Below are positions 19,274-29,696 of a DNA stretch of 64,000 bases, piece after piece. The notes beneath the pieces were generated by a model. That model saw only the letters and a program-made list of their open reading frames with translations, was not told the origin of the DNA and ran no database searches. Made by a program: the position numbers and the translations under genes. This DNA comes from Tritrichomonas musculus. Its lineage: Eukaryota > Parabasalia > Tritrichomonadida > Tritrichomonadidae. The number at the start of each line of letters is the position of its first letter. Position 1 is the stretch's first letter. The DNA is taken from contig JAPFFF010000029.1 in the NCBI GenBank assembly GCA_039105265.1, positions 1,426,001-1,490,000 on the forward strand, written 5' to 3'.

Positions 19274-22200
19274 TTACGAAAGCTGAACAATATCAGCGAA
19301 GTTGACTTGACGGTCAGTATCGATATCTACACCGAACACGATAGCTGCCCTAATTTTCTTTGCCATCCACTCCTCGGTCGAGTATTTTGGAATCCTTATT
19401 GTGGACGAGCAAGTAGCAGCTGTTGGCAGTGGCATTGCTGAGTCCTCCTTGACAGTTGGCTGCACCCACGTTATTGTCAGTTCGCTGTGCCACTTTGAGC
19501 CTGGCGGCGGTAGTCCCATTCTGCCTGTAGCGAACTTGATGAACAGCATTCTTTCCTCAGCTGAGAAGCTTTCAAGCACGTGCCAAAGCATCTTTGAAGA
19601 CTTGTCTTTCGAGTCGAAACGACAGTGTTTTTTCAGCTCGCTAACGGGCACGTTGTTGTCGCCGCAGACAATCAATTCGAGCTCCCAAGGAGAGAGCAGG
19701 AAGAGGGCATCAGGGGGGAAGAAGTAAGAGATACCTTCTTTTAGCCAATCGAGTTGCAATTTCATTTCTTTCAGCCGATATTTCTTAGACATTTGGACGT
19801 ACTCGGACAAACGTTCAACAGTCACACGAACACCGCCACCTCCTGGGAACAACTCAACTGAATCGCCGTGAGAGTCCATTACTGTGAAGGTGAGACATCT
19901 TTTCTCAAGCTCGGTCTCGTCCATTTCGCCTTCTTCGATCATTCTCATCAATGTTTCAAACGGTTTGTCGATTGAATAAATGTCTTCAATTGTCATCATC
20001 GCGCCTGTGAAGTGTGCCCAAACAAACTCTGCGAATTTGAACGGTTGCGGCAATCTAGAAATATATGCAATTGTCATCAATACACCTGAATAGATGAACA
20101 TGTCATGATCAACATTGCTCATCGCATGCGAGTTCGGTATCAGCAATTCTTGGTTCGGTCCTTCCATCATTCGCTTGTTCGGAGTCATTATGAAGAGGCC
20201 TGTCGAAGGATGCATTATTTCGAGGCACGTTTGCGTGAACAAGTCTCGTGCTGGTCCTCCTGCATCAGTTGCACCTTCGCCTTCAAGATCAACATGCCAT
20301 GGAACACTGTCGCGCTTCAAACTAATCAAAGATCGCTTCGGAACTTGCTCGATCAACTGCTTCAATAACGGCATCGCATCAGGATGGCTTGGATTGATCA
20401 TATGAAGTGCTGCACGCGATCGATTGAAGCGAATGTTAATTCGTGTATCTTCGCATAATTGCGTCATTACACTTCGTCTAAACAAGTCAAGTTTATAACT
20501 GGTTGCTATGCCGCTTTTGGCATAAATGACGGCGTTTGAAAGAACCTGATTGTCGCTCAAATCAACGCACTTCAAAAGTTGCGTAACTGACTTGTTAAGC
20601 TGACGAATTAGTTCAACTCGTGCACGTAATAACATTCGTGGAACTTCTTGTAGAACACTGTTTGAGGCTAGTTGAGTATGACTTAGATTAAACGGTCTCT
20701 TTTCTTCATTTTGCTGTGGATTCTGATTCATGATTTTAAGCAACGTTTCATCAATCTTCTGGTTCCACTTCTTCGACATGAATTCGCACAACTGTGTGAA
20801 CGAGTCAAAGTGAGTAATGAACAGATTCTCGCGTCCTTCTGGTGTCAGCTTTTGCACGTGAATTTCAATCTTAAAGTTCTTGCAATCAGATGGAACTTTC
20901 ATTTTGAATTCGGACGTGTTTATCGATGTTATTTGGCCGATTGAAGCTGGTATTTCAATCTCAGTGTTTGAAGTATTTGGCCTATTGTTCTCAGTATTAA
21001 TATTCGCATTGTCAGTTGTCATTCCTCTTATCTTCCACAAGAAGTTGTTGTTCTTAATGTCATTTATAGTATTGTTGTTCACAATGCTTACATCAGGAAT
21101 GTATTGAAGAAAGACACCTTCAATGCCTTCGACTTCAATTCCATAAATTTGTGCATCTTTAATTGCAACATGAATGAACTTGTAACTCTTTTGTTGTTGT
21201 TGCTGCTGCTGCTGCTGTTGATTTGTGGTTTCTGTTGGCGTTTCAAGATCAGTCATGCCTTCATAAGTATCAGTGATCGTCATCGCTGGATCTGGATAAA
21301 CGGACGACAAAAATGAATCAAGAAGAAGAAAGCTTGGAAACTTGATTGGAAAGCTCCAATTGTGTGCAAGAGCAGTGACCAACGTGAACGCATCTGTAAC
21401 TTCATGGAAAATGCATTTAGGCTTCATGTGCAGCTTTGTATCAAGGATCTTGTAATACTCAGACAAGTTCTTTCTTCTTTCTTCTTCGTTGTTCAACTGG
21501 AACTTCATCAAATTTCGCGTAGAAGCGTCGATTTCGGTTAGATCGAAGAGCATCTTCAACAAAGTAGCATGCTGAGCAGCTACGCTTAATTTCTTCCATT
21601 CAATCACGCTATCTTCGAACTTTTTGAGATACTCGTGAACGAGCTTCAAAGTCGACTCAGTCAAGTCTCCAGAATTCCATTCAAGATGAGAGAGAAGAGG
21701 AGCTATTAACTCGAATGCAAAGACGCTTCCAAGGACGCCTCCATCCTTTAAGATAGAGAGGAAAGAAGGCAAGAGAGTCTTCTTCATGTAGATGCAAATA
21801 TCATCATTCATGAACGACAAGTTATATGAAAAAATCAACGATAATAACGAGAATGTCAAATGAATACTTCCTTTCGATTGATTCAATGACATGTCGCATA
21901 AGCGCCGATGTATTGGAAGAAATGATAAAGAGAGGCCCTTAAAGCTTTTACTCATTGAAACATCACCGTTTAATTCACACTTCGAACCTTCGATGAATTT
22001 GATGTCATCTTGTTTGCCTGTTATTGTGATGTTTCCAACGGTTATTCCATTCAATGGGAGTTCACAATTACTTGTCAAAATTGGCACAAATCCAACTGCA
22101 TTTGGATCATTCACAGTATGATTAATTGTGACTTTGTTACAAGGATGAGTTGACTCAAATTGAAGCTCTTGTGGTGACTCTTTAAACAACGTTTCCGCTG

Positions 22201-25200
22201 AGTCAGCGGTTGAACACAATGTATCAAGGGCAATTTTGAACAAAGAAGGGAAAATTATCTTTGAATTTTCTTTGTCTTCATAAATTGAAAGTAAAACAGT
22301 CTTTAATACTTTCGACATCTTCGAAGGATCAATTACAAGAAGAATCGAAGTAAACTGAACATTCGTCGATGAAGCTGAAGCAGATATTAAATTAGAAGAA
22401 GAAGGAGTGGCTGATACTTGTGCGCTAACATTGTTGACATTCTCTTTATTCTCCTTATTAAAGATGCTGTCGCCAATGTGAATGTGGCTCCATTTGGACT
22501 TGATCTTTATGGATGGAATGAAGTTTGTTAACTCAAGAATTAATATCGCCAACAATTTGACAATCTTGTCTTTTTCAAGATTTAATGAATCAATCTGACT
22601 TCGGTTCTTGCTTAACTTGAAAATAATCCTGAAGTATTCAAGCACAATCAGCATTGAATAACGCATCATTCGAATCGAAACAGCTCTTGTTTCACACAGC
22701 ATTTCAGTCAGTATTGGCGTCATGTGCGGCTCAGGTGAAAAGTTGTTCAGAATGGCGTCTCTATTGATTAATGAACTCTCGCCAAATTTCGTGTTTGCGT
22801 TCTTTCGGACTGGAAGGTAACTCAAGAATCGACTGTCAAACTTCAACGTCTCTTTGGTGCCAATTTCGGGATCATTGAATTCTAGCAGTGCTAAATAGTT
22901 CGATTCTTTCGGTATCAGTTCACGAACGATTCCAATTTGGCCAAGTTTCTCTTTCATCGTTGTTGAGAAGAGAATCAACTCATTCGGCGCGACTTCCTTC
23001 GGCGTCAGATGGATCCTTTGGACAAGAATTGGAGAGCCTTTGGCAACACGAATGAAGTTGGATATTGGAGAAGGCTTCATTATGAATGCAAGTGATTCTT
23101 CAGGCTCAGTTTCTTTAACATTATCGGTTACTTTCTCAACTTTTTCAACTTTTTCAGTGGTGTCACTTTCGTTGTCAGAATTACGTGGCTGATCAAGGAC
23201 AATTAAACCTTTCTTTAACGTCTCTAAATATTCCTGACTTTCAATTGAATTATTGACAAATCGGCCGGTTTCTATCGTTCTTTTTGTCTTTAATCCAATG
23301 AAGCATTCACTGCAAAAATCGAAGATTTTCTCACGCGTGAATTCAGTCTTAAATTGCTTGTGACCAAAATTGTATTCAATTTGTATGTCCCTTCCTGTTA
23401 TCGATATAAACGGTGAAAAAGTGCCAAGATGAGGTGATGGAATTGACCTTGAAATTTTCACGCCATTTCTGAAAAAGCAGATGTGATTCTGCGCATATGC
23501 AACGCCGAAAACATCTCCTTTTTGGACAGTGAATTGCTCATCAAGTTTTATGAGTCCTATCGTTGGTGATTGAATTTCACGTGATGGAAAAACTATTGAA
23601 AAAGTTTCAAAAGGAAGACAATTTGGAGCCTCAAAATCACGTGAATCAATGAAGCCGATAGAGAACTTTGTTGATGAAGAAAGAGACGTTAATAACGTGC
23701 ATTCCCAATAGAATTGAGAGTGGCTTGGGACAGTTTGATCACCAACGAAGAAAGTTGTTGTCAATGACAATGAAACTGGCACTGATGATGAATTAACGGT
23801 CGATATAATTGTATCGTCATTTATTTCACCATTGCCAAATAGAACAACCATTTTTGAAGGCGAAAAGTGACGCTCTTTTGAAGGAAGAATAGAGAAACGT
23901 AAATGAGTTTGCAATGTGCTTGCGTTTGAGAATGAATCAAAGTTGTATTCAGGCTGTTCAATGAATTCATTGAAACGCTTCATTCTAGATCTTTGTCCAC
24001 TTGACTCTTCATCATCATCATTCAATGATTTCTCTAATGACAAAGCACGGATATTGTCGTTGATTGACAATGACAATTCGGAGATTGAATGAAGCTTTGT
24101 TTCCTCTGACTTTTCAATTGAAAAGTTAATCCATGATGAAATGTCGGAACTTTTTAAGAACATTTGCATCGTTGTCGTGCTTTGAATTGCCATTGGAATG
24201 AAGTAATAAAAGGCAGAAATTGTGCTGACTAACAAACGATGCTCAGTTAAAAATTGTTTAGATTTCAATGCCTTCAAACAAAATTGGTGAAATCTTTCAA
24301 AGAAATAAAAATGTTCTTCTAAGAAGTCAAAGTTCGTCGGATTCGGAGGAATTCTTGAACTTGACGAAATAATGGAAGGTGACACTGAAATGGATGAAAA
24401 TGTCTTCGATAAAATGATTCCAGTAACAATGTTTGCCAATGGTGAATAGGAAGTTATTTTCATTATGTCATCTTTGTATGGTCCTGAAGTAATGTAGCCA
24501 TAACCGCCTTGGAAAAGTGGCTGCATTCCATTTCCGAAAACGATCAAAAGTCCCAGAAATTCAAGTGATAATAAACGGTTATCAAACAATGTTTCTATTG
24601 ATTTAGTTTTAAGTGACACTTTTGTGAAAACATCTTGAATTATCAGGCAGATTAAATTGTGAACTTCTGACTTTTGTGAAATTAGTTGCCTGAAAAATGA
24701 AACAATTTCATTTGACACAAGCTGATGTGATTCAATTGGAAAGCTTGATGATAAGATTGGCAAATTTTCATATATTTGTGTCTTTCCAATAAATTGAAGT
24801 AAATATTCAATAAGTTGTGTGAAATTAACGGTTTCTTTTATATTGATTGCTTCAAGATTGATTTGAAAATCATCAGAAACACCAAAAGTATAAAAGTAAG
24901 AAGCAATGAAACGTAAAATTGAAACAATTAAACGAGGTGTTGCATTCTTCATCATGTTAATGAGAACTTGTAAGTCAATATCATGATAAAAACCATCGAT
25001 TACCATGATTGTTTGTAGAGTAATAACTTTCGTTCTGAAGTATTCATTATCATTAGATATAATGAGTTCATTGAAGTACTTACACATGTCTTCTGTTCGG
25101 TTCTGAATAGCAATATTAGTTAAGAATAGCCAAAGACCTTCAGTTAATGCAATTTCATCAATTGTTTTTGGCTTAAAAATCGATAAGAAAGACAATAAAG

Positions 25201-28200
25201 ACTTGATATTTACATCTTCATTTTTCATCATTTTGGTTGGAAATAGAAGAATTTGCAATAAAAACAATCGAAGAGCATTTGGTATTTCAGATTGTTTCTT
25301 ACTAATTGTATCAATAAATAATTGATGCATATCAGAGCAATGCTGATAATAATCATTCATTAAATTCAACGAAATTGATCGAATGTGTGACTTGTCAACA
25401 ACGGCTGGAAATGCATTAATTAATGGAGCAATGAATGATATACGTGATGTATAAAAAATGTCATTTATTTGGATGAATTCGGAAACAATGTCCATCGCTT
25501 TAATTCTTGTTTTGGCCCTTTTAATTCGTAAATCAATCATGTGATGAATGTCAGAAAATTTGACATTCGAAATAATGAACGATACAAGTGAATCTAAAGA
25601 TGTAACAAATGAGTTCTCAGACAACATTTCTTTCCCTTTTAATAAAGGTTCACTAATCAACAAGAACTTGCTCTTTAATAACATTTCATATGCAAATTTT
25701 TGATAATTTTCTCTCAATGATGAAGGATTCCTGTTTTCAACTTTCGATTTTTGATAGGCTGAATGAAGAACAGTTCGAATCTTATAAATCGATTTGATTA
25801 ATCGACTTAGATTCATATGAATCGGTGGTTTGGCTAGACCGGAAGGATTTGCTGTTGATTGGACAAGCTCCATTGCTGTTTGACTGCAAATATTCAGCAT
25901 TCCAAGTTGCCTTATGAATGCAGCAAAAGCAAAACGTTCAACAAGAGAACTCAAAGGCATAACTTTTATCAAGGCTGAACGTGATGATTTATAAAGCATA
26001 CGAAGAAGAAGATTTGCAGGCTTTCCTTCTTCAAAGTTAATTGCTGTTAAATCATTCAAAAGTTGAAGATGCCTCGATTCATCATTTGTTAATGTTTGAC
26101 TTGAATAAGTCGAAATTGGAATCTGCACATCGTCCATGCTTCGTTGAGATTTTGAACGATTTGGTCTTGTCTTTAATGGTTGTTCAACTTGGTTAACAAT
26201 ATGAATGATCTTCTTGCTTTCTGAACCAGGACTTCCACCAACAATTGTGCTTTTAATACTGTCGTTGTTGGTCATGTTTTCTTGTGAATTTACATTGGCA
26301 ATCAAATCTTTCACCTGTTCTTTCATTTTGTTGATCAATTTCTCATCTTCAAAGATGGATGATGATCCTTTTAATATGTCTGATTCAAGCATCAATTTGT
26401 ACTCTTTCTCCAGTTCAGCAATAGGAATAGAAACAAGTGCCTGTTGCAATGAACGGCCAATTGAATAGCAAATTAAATTGACCATTGATAAACAAATATC
26501 AGGCTTAAATTGTCGAGTTGCTACTGGCACGTGTGCTGATATAGTCAGACGAATTCCCCAATCATTCGTTGATTCATCAGCATGAAAAAATAATCGACAA
26601 GAATCAGAAGGAATGGTCAATTTCTTCGGCCAATTAAGGGGACCTGCAGGACCCGATAAAATCTTGCCAAATTGTGAACCTCCTTTTGCACGATCAAAAA
26701 TTTGCAGATAATCTGTGTTTCTTTCAGTTGCACATTTTGAATCAAACTCAATTTCAATCTCACTTGCACCATTCATCTCAACTTTCCATTCAATGTCTTT
26801 CCCGTCTTCATAATTATGAAGTGTTTCTATCGTCTCTATCTTTTTCTGTGTTGTCTCGTTCGCATCGGGAACAGATGAATACTCGAGATCAGTTGAGATA
26901 TCTTTCGATGTTGGCGTGAAATTCTTCTTGACTTCTTTCAAGAGTCGAAGACAACTCTCAGCAAATGAGACAGAAACAGTCGGTGCAGAATCAAGAACAA
27001 GAACTCTTGTGAAAATCCTCAAAATCATTTTAACTGAAACTTGCATTCGTGAAAACAACTCAGGGAAGCAAATTCGATCAGTGTAATACTTGATTAATGA
27101 TGAAATGAAATTGGCAATATAAATTTCATTTGATGTGATGTTGTTTGTTTTCAAAAAGTGGAGTTCACCGTTTATTTCACAAATTCTGTCTTTGAACATG
27201 TAATGCAAGTTTTTGTGTGTCAGATAAGGCGATATCAAACTCAAAAGTTCGGTATCAATTGCATAAAAAAGTGCCATTGAACCTTTCAAAAATGGAATAG
27301 AAACCGCCAATAACCGTGGATTATTCTTAAAACCATTCAAAAACTCACGAAAATGGCCGTAGTCTGGATAATACAAGTATCTGAATGTAGCCTTGATCAC
27401 TTGGAAAGCAGCCTGGATTATCTCGGGTGTTGCAATAGGATGAAAAACGGTTGCTTCAACAAAATTTTTAATTTTATTCAAAAGAATTGAATCACTCTCT
27501 TCAATTTCAAACTGGTTGAGTGGATATTGTGAGATGAAGCAGCGACCGTTTATTGTCAACAGCATCAGTGAAAAGAAGAGGATCTGCTTTCGTGTTTCAA
27601 CGGGGAAAATTGTTGAATTCAAGCTTTGCTGACCTAAATTGAGAGAAAAGTTGATCGTTTCGGTTGGTGACGATGCAAAATATTGTAACAAACCGGTGGT
27701 TGAAGGTGTCACTTTTTGGAATACATACTGAACGCATTGGTACAATTGAGGAGTCATGTCAGAGATTGTGTTGACCAGGAAAGAATTGAACGTGGAAGGT
27801 GCTACGGAAGGAAGATGCTTTGCAAACTCGGGAAAAGTGACAACATTTCCGTAATTAACGGTGTAATTCAAAATTGTGATGCACTTCATGTCACTTTTTA
27901 TGACATAACCGACATCAGGAGAGGCTGTTATGACATAGTCAACACTGTCTTCTTGTGGTGGCTCAATGACTCGACTCAGTGGATACGATAGCTTCTGAAT
28001 TTTCTTGTTCTTCTCAAAATTAGGAATTCCGCATTTCAAGAGAAGATCGCCGCACTGCAGAAAGACGGACCTTTTTCCTGGGAAGATGAAATTCGGTGCT
28101 GAAGAAAGCTTCAAGTGTTGCTTTGATTGGAAGTTGATCGTTTTCTTCTCAATCGACAAACATAAGAGATCGTACTCATAGAAACTCGTCTCGATGAGAA

Positions 28201-29470
28201 TGAACAAGTAAGTTGAGAATGCAATTCCGATGATGTTTCGCGTTTGTTTTGAGTCCTTGTCGGATTCAGAAGTATTCAATTTTGAATTGAGTACGTTATC
28301 TATATTTTCTTCAAAAACCAACGAAATGTCATTGTAATTGAATACTTGAAAAATGCCACTTTTCTTGTTCAGCAATATAAAGTAGTCAACACTGGAAGTG
28401 ATCAAAATGTCTTCTGCATTTTTGACATCCCTGGTCTGAAGTATCCTTCCCCACTGGCTCACTTCAATGATCCCTCGTGAAGTGACAAGAAGGAGGTTGG
28501 AATTGGCAGTTACAACACACGCTGAAAATAAACGGGCGCCTTGAATTTCAACGGTTATTGGGGTCCCATAAAGTGGGACCAATTGCTGTTGATCAGCGGC
28601 GTTATTGGTGGGTGCGATAGTGTTTCCATTCAAATTTGAATTGGCATTCAAATTTGTGTTGGTTTGGCGGTTTCCAATTTTAATTTCGGGAGTTGTGCCT
28701 TCAAATGGAGTTAGAGCTTGTACAGACATACCAACAGTTAAGGCTGCTAAAACAGTACATATTCCTCCTTGAATGGTTGATATATGAAGTAAAAAAGTAA
28801 TTACTTTTGATTTGATTTGATTCTTGGCAAATTTCGGCGATAATACAAGATTAACTATAAATGAATTGAATTTAGAAATTAATTGGGGCGAGGTCCCAAG
28901 TATTTCTGGACAATTTGGTGATGTAACTAGTAAATTCAAATTTTCTAATAAATGATCAACACTCTCAATTGATAGCTTTTCAAAATTATTAATCGTAGCT
29001 ACTTGAAAAAATACCGAAAATGCTGCATGAAGAACAGTTGGGGTTTGAGCGGATGAATTTATATCAAAAATTAAAGATTTTGCATTTTGTTTCCAATCAG
29101 TTTCTTGTTTTAATATTTCTATTTGTATACTATTTCGCATGTTATCTTCAATAAAACGAAATCTATCTGCAAAAGGATTTGCTTGCGCAATAAATGAATT
29201 TATTTGATACGATATTGCATCGAAAATCCGGCTTTCTAAATTTGGGGGTTGAGATAAATATCCTGATTTCGTTTGGTTAAAAAGAATTTGATCGATTATA
29301 ATAGAAAATAGTGCTGATTCTACTTTTGCGTCTGTTTTATTGGGCTTCATTTGTTTTCTGGTATATTGCTCAAAGAAGGCAAATAAATTACGCGGAAATA
29401 AATAATGTTCATCAACAATTTTGTTAAGTTTCGTTGTGGCTTTTGCTTGAGAAGAAAAAGAAGCCCCCAT
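19274..29470 (-). CDS. Giant HECT-type E3 ubiquitin ligase with CUB-like and SPRY domains
   Basis: 3398 residues without introns. The C-terminal HECT domain (about 3040-3398) includes GGPARDLFTQ, a LFIKFATGRMGLP segment and the LPTAATCSSTIRIPKY active-site motif with catalytic Cys3354, so it should form a ubiquitin thioester. A SPRY domain lies at about 1905-2030 (FYWECTLL, FSIGFIDS, FGVAYAQNHICFFRNGVKI) and a CUB-like module at about 893-983 (DYLQIFDRA, LTIPSDSCRLFFHAD, DWGIRL). The N-terminus MGASFS fits an N-myristoylation site. A Gln-run sits at about 2748-2758. The long middle parts look alpha-helical. Size and layout recall HECTD4-like ligases, but orthology is not claimed. Coding GC rises towards the HECT end. 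Confidence 0.92.
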   Translation of the reverse strand: MGASFSSQAKATTKLNKIVDEHYLFPRNLFAFFEQYTRKQMKPNKTDAKVESALFSIIIDQILFNQTKSGYLSQPPNLESRIFDAISYQINSFIAQANPFADRFRFIEDNMRNSIQIEILKQETDWKQNAKSLIFDINSSAQTPTVLHAAFSVFFQVATINNFEKLSIESVDHLLENLNLLVTSPNCPEILGTSPQLISKFNSFIVNLVLSPKFAKNQIKSKVITFLLHISTIQGGICTVLAALTVGMSVQALTPFEGTTPEIKIGNRQTNTNLNANSNLNGNTIAPTNNAADQQQLVPLYGTPITVEIQGARLFSACVVTANSNLLLVTSRGIIEVSQWGRILQTRDVKNAEDILITSSVDYFILLNKKSGIFQVFNYNDISLVFEENIDNVLNSKLNTSESDKDSKQTRNIIGIAFSTYLFILIETSFYEYDLLCLSIEKKTINFQSKQHLKLSSAPNFIFPGKRSVFLQCGDLLLKCGIPNFEKNKKIQKLSYPLSRVIEPPQEDSVDYVITASPDVGYVIKSDMKCITILNYTVNYGNVVTFPEFAKHLPSVAPSTFNSFLVNTISDMTPQLYQCVQYVFQKVTPSTTGLLQYFASSPTETINFSLNLGQQSLNSTIFPVETRKQILFFSLMLLTINGRCFISQYPLNQFEIEESDSILLNKIKNFVEATVFHPIATPEIIQAAFQVIKATFRYLYYPDYGHFREFLNGFKNNPRLLAVSIPFLKGSMALFYAIDTELLSLISPYLTHKNLHYMFKDRICEINGELHFLKTNNITSNEIYIANFISSLIKYYTDRICFPELFSRMQVSVKMILRIFTRVLVLDSAPTVSVSFAESCLRLLKEVKKNFTPTSKDISTDLEYSSVPDANETTQKKIETIETLHNYEDGKDIEWKVEMNGASEIEIEFDSKCATERNTDYLQIFDRAKGGSQFGKILSGPAGPLNWPKKLTIPSDSCRLFFHADESTNDWGIRLTISAHVPVATRQFKPDICLSMVNLICYSIGRSLQQALVSIPIAELEKEYKLMLESDILKGSSSIFEDEKLINKMKEQVKDLIANVNSQENMTNNDSIKSTIVGGSPGSESKKIIHIVNQVEQPLKTRPNRSKSQRSMDDVQIPISTYSSQTLTNDESRHLQLLNDLTAINFEEGKPANLLLRMLYKSSRSALIKVMPLSSLVERFAFAAFIRQLGMLNICSQTAMELVQSTANPSGLAKPPIHMNLSRLIKSIYKIRTVLHSAYQKSKVENRNPSSLRENYQKFAYEMLLKSKFLLISEPLLKGKEMLSENSFVTSLDSLVSFIISNVKFSDIHHMIDLRIKRAKTRIKAMDIVSEFIQINDIFYTSRISFIAPLINAFPAVVDKSHIRSISLNLMNDYYQHCSDMHQLFIDTISKKQSEIPNALRLFLLQILLFPTKMMKNEDVNIKSLLSFLSIFKPKTIDEIALTEGLWLFLTNIAIQNRTEDMCKYFNELIISNDNEYFRTKVITLQTIMVIDGFYHDIDLQVLINMMKNATPRLIVSILRFIASYFYTFGVSDDFQINLEAINIKETVNFTQLIEYLLQFIGKTQIYENLPILSSSFPIESHQLVSNEIVSFFRQLISQKSEVHNLICLIIQDVFTKVSLKTKSIETLFDNRLLSLEFLGLLIVFGNGMQPLFQGGYGYITSGPYKDDIMKITSYSPLANIVTGIILSKTFSSISVSPSIISSSSRIPPNPTNFDFLEEHFYFFERFHQFCLKALKSKQFLTEHRLLVSTISAFYYFIPMAIQSTTTMQMFLKSSDISSWINFSIEKSEETKLHSISELSLSINDNIRALSLEKSLNDDDEESSGQRSRMKRFNEFIEQPEYNFDSFSNASTLQTHLRFSILPSKERHFSPSKMVVLFGNGEINDDTIISTVNSSSVPVSLSLTTTFFVGDQTVPSHSQFYWECTLLTSLSSSTKFSIGFIDSRDFEAPNCLPFETFSIVFPSREIQSPTIGLIKLDEQFTVQKGDVFGVAYAQNHICFFRNGVKISRSIPSPHLGTFSPFISITGRDIQIEYNFGHKQFKTEFTREKIFDFCSECFIGLKTKRTIETGRFVNNSIESQEYLETLKKGLIVLDQPRNSDNESDTTEKVEKVEKVTDNVKETEPEESLAFIMKPSPISNFIRVAKGSPILVQRIHLTPKEVAPNELILFSTTMKEKLGQIGIVRELIPKESNYLALLEFNDPEIGTKETLKFDSRFLSYLPVRKNANTKFGESSLINRDAILNNFSPEPHMTPILTEMLCETRAVSIRMMRYSMLIVLEYFRIIFKLSKNRSQIDSLNLEKDKIVKLLAILILELTNFIPSIKIKSKWSHIHIGDSIFNKENKENVNNVSAQVSATPSSSNLISASASSTNVQFTSILLVIDPSKMSKVLKTVLLSIYEDKENSKIIFPSLFKIALDTLCSTADSAETLFKESPQELQFESTHPCNKVTINHTVNDPNAVGFVPILTSNCELPLNGITVGNITITGKQDDIKFIEGSKCELNGDVSMSKSFKGLSLSFLPIHRRLCDMSLNQSKGSIHLTFSLLSLIFSYNLSFMNDDICIYMKKTLLPSFLSILKDGGVLGSVFAFELIAPLLSHLEWNSGDLTESTLKLVHEYLKKFEDSVIEWKKLSVAAQHATLLKMLFDLTEIDASTRNLMKFQLNNEEERRKNLSEYYKILDTKLHMKPKCIFHEVTDAFTLVTALAHNWSFPIKFPSFLLLDSFLSSVYPDPAMTITDTYEGMTDLETPTETTNQQQQQQQQQQKSYKFIHVAIKDAQIYGIEVEGIEGVFLQYIPDVSIVNNNTINDIKNNNFLWKIRGMTTDNANINTENNRPNTSNTEIEIPASIGQITSINTSEFKMKVPSDCKNFKIEIHVQKLTPEGRENLFITHFDSFTQLCEFMSKKWNQKIDETLLKIMNQNPQQNEEKRPFNLSHTQLASNSVLQEVPRMLLRARVELIRQLNKSVTQLLKCVDLSDNQVLSNAVIYAKSGIATSYKLDLFRRSVMTQLCEDTRINIRFNRSRAALHMINPSHPDAMPLLKQLIEQVPKRSLISLKRDSVPWHVDLEGEGATDAGGPARDLFTQTCLEIMHPSTGLFIMTPNKRMMEGPNQELLIPNSHAMSNVDHDMFIYSGVLMTIAYISRLPQPFKFAEFVWAHFTGAMMTIEDIYSIDKPFETLMRMIEEGEMDETELEKRCLTFTVMDSHGDSVELFPGGGGVRVTVERLSEYVQMSKKYRLKEMKLQLDWLKEGISYFFPPDALFLLSPWELELIVCGDNNVPVSELKKHCRFDSKDKSSKMLWHVLESFSAEERMLFIKFATGRMGLPPPGSKWHSELTITWVQPTVKEDSAMPLPTAATCSSTIRIPKYSTEEWMAKKIRAAIVFGVDIDTDRQVNFADIVQLS

Positions 29471-29696
29471 TTAATAAACTATATTTAAATACATATTTGT
29501 CCAGATTATACACAAAATTGAATTTGAAACTAAAAATGTTCCAATTCTATTTTTTAGTAATAAATCAAATAAAAATCATTTATTTTATATTAAACTTTTA
29601 AAGTTTATTTTATATGATTATTTGGTCTACTAAATTGAAAAATACAATGGAATGAACATTTATCAATTGAAAATATAATTAAATAAATTTAATAGT
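29471..29696. promoter_or_regulatory. Divergent promoter region of the HECT and UBX genes
   Basis: 226 bases of AT-rich DNA separate two divergent ATGs, so both promoters must be inside it or at its edges. No clear TCA initiator is next to either start. The arrangement pairs a ubiquitin ligase with a probable Cdc48 adaptor. Confidence 0.4.
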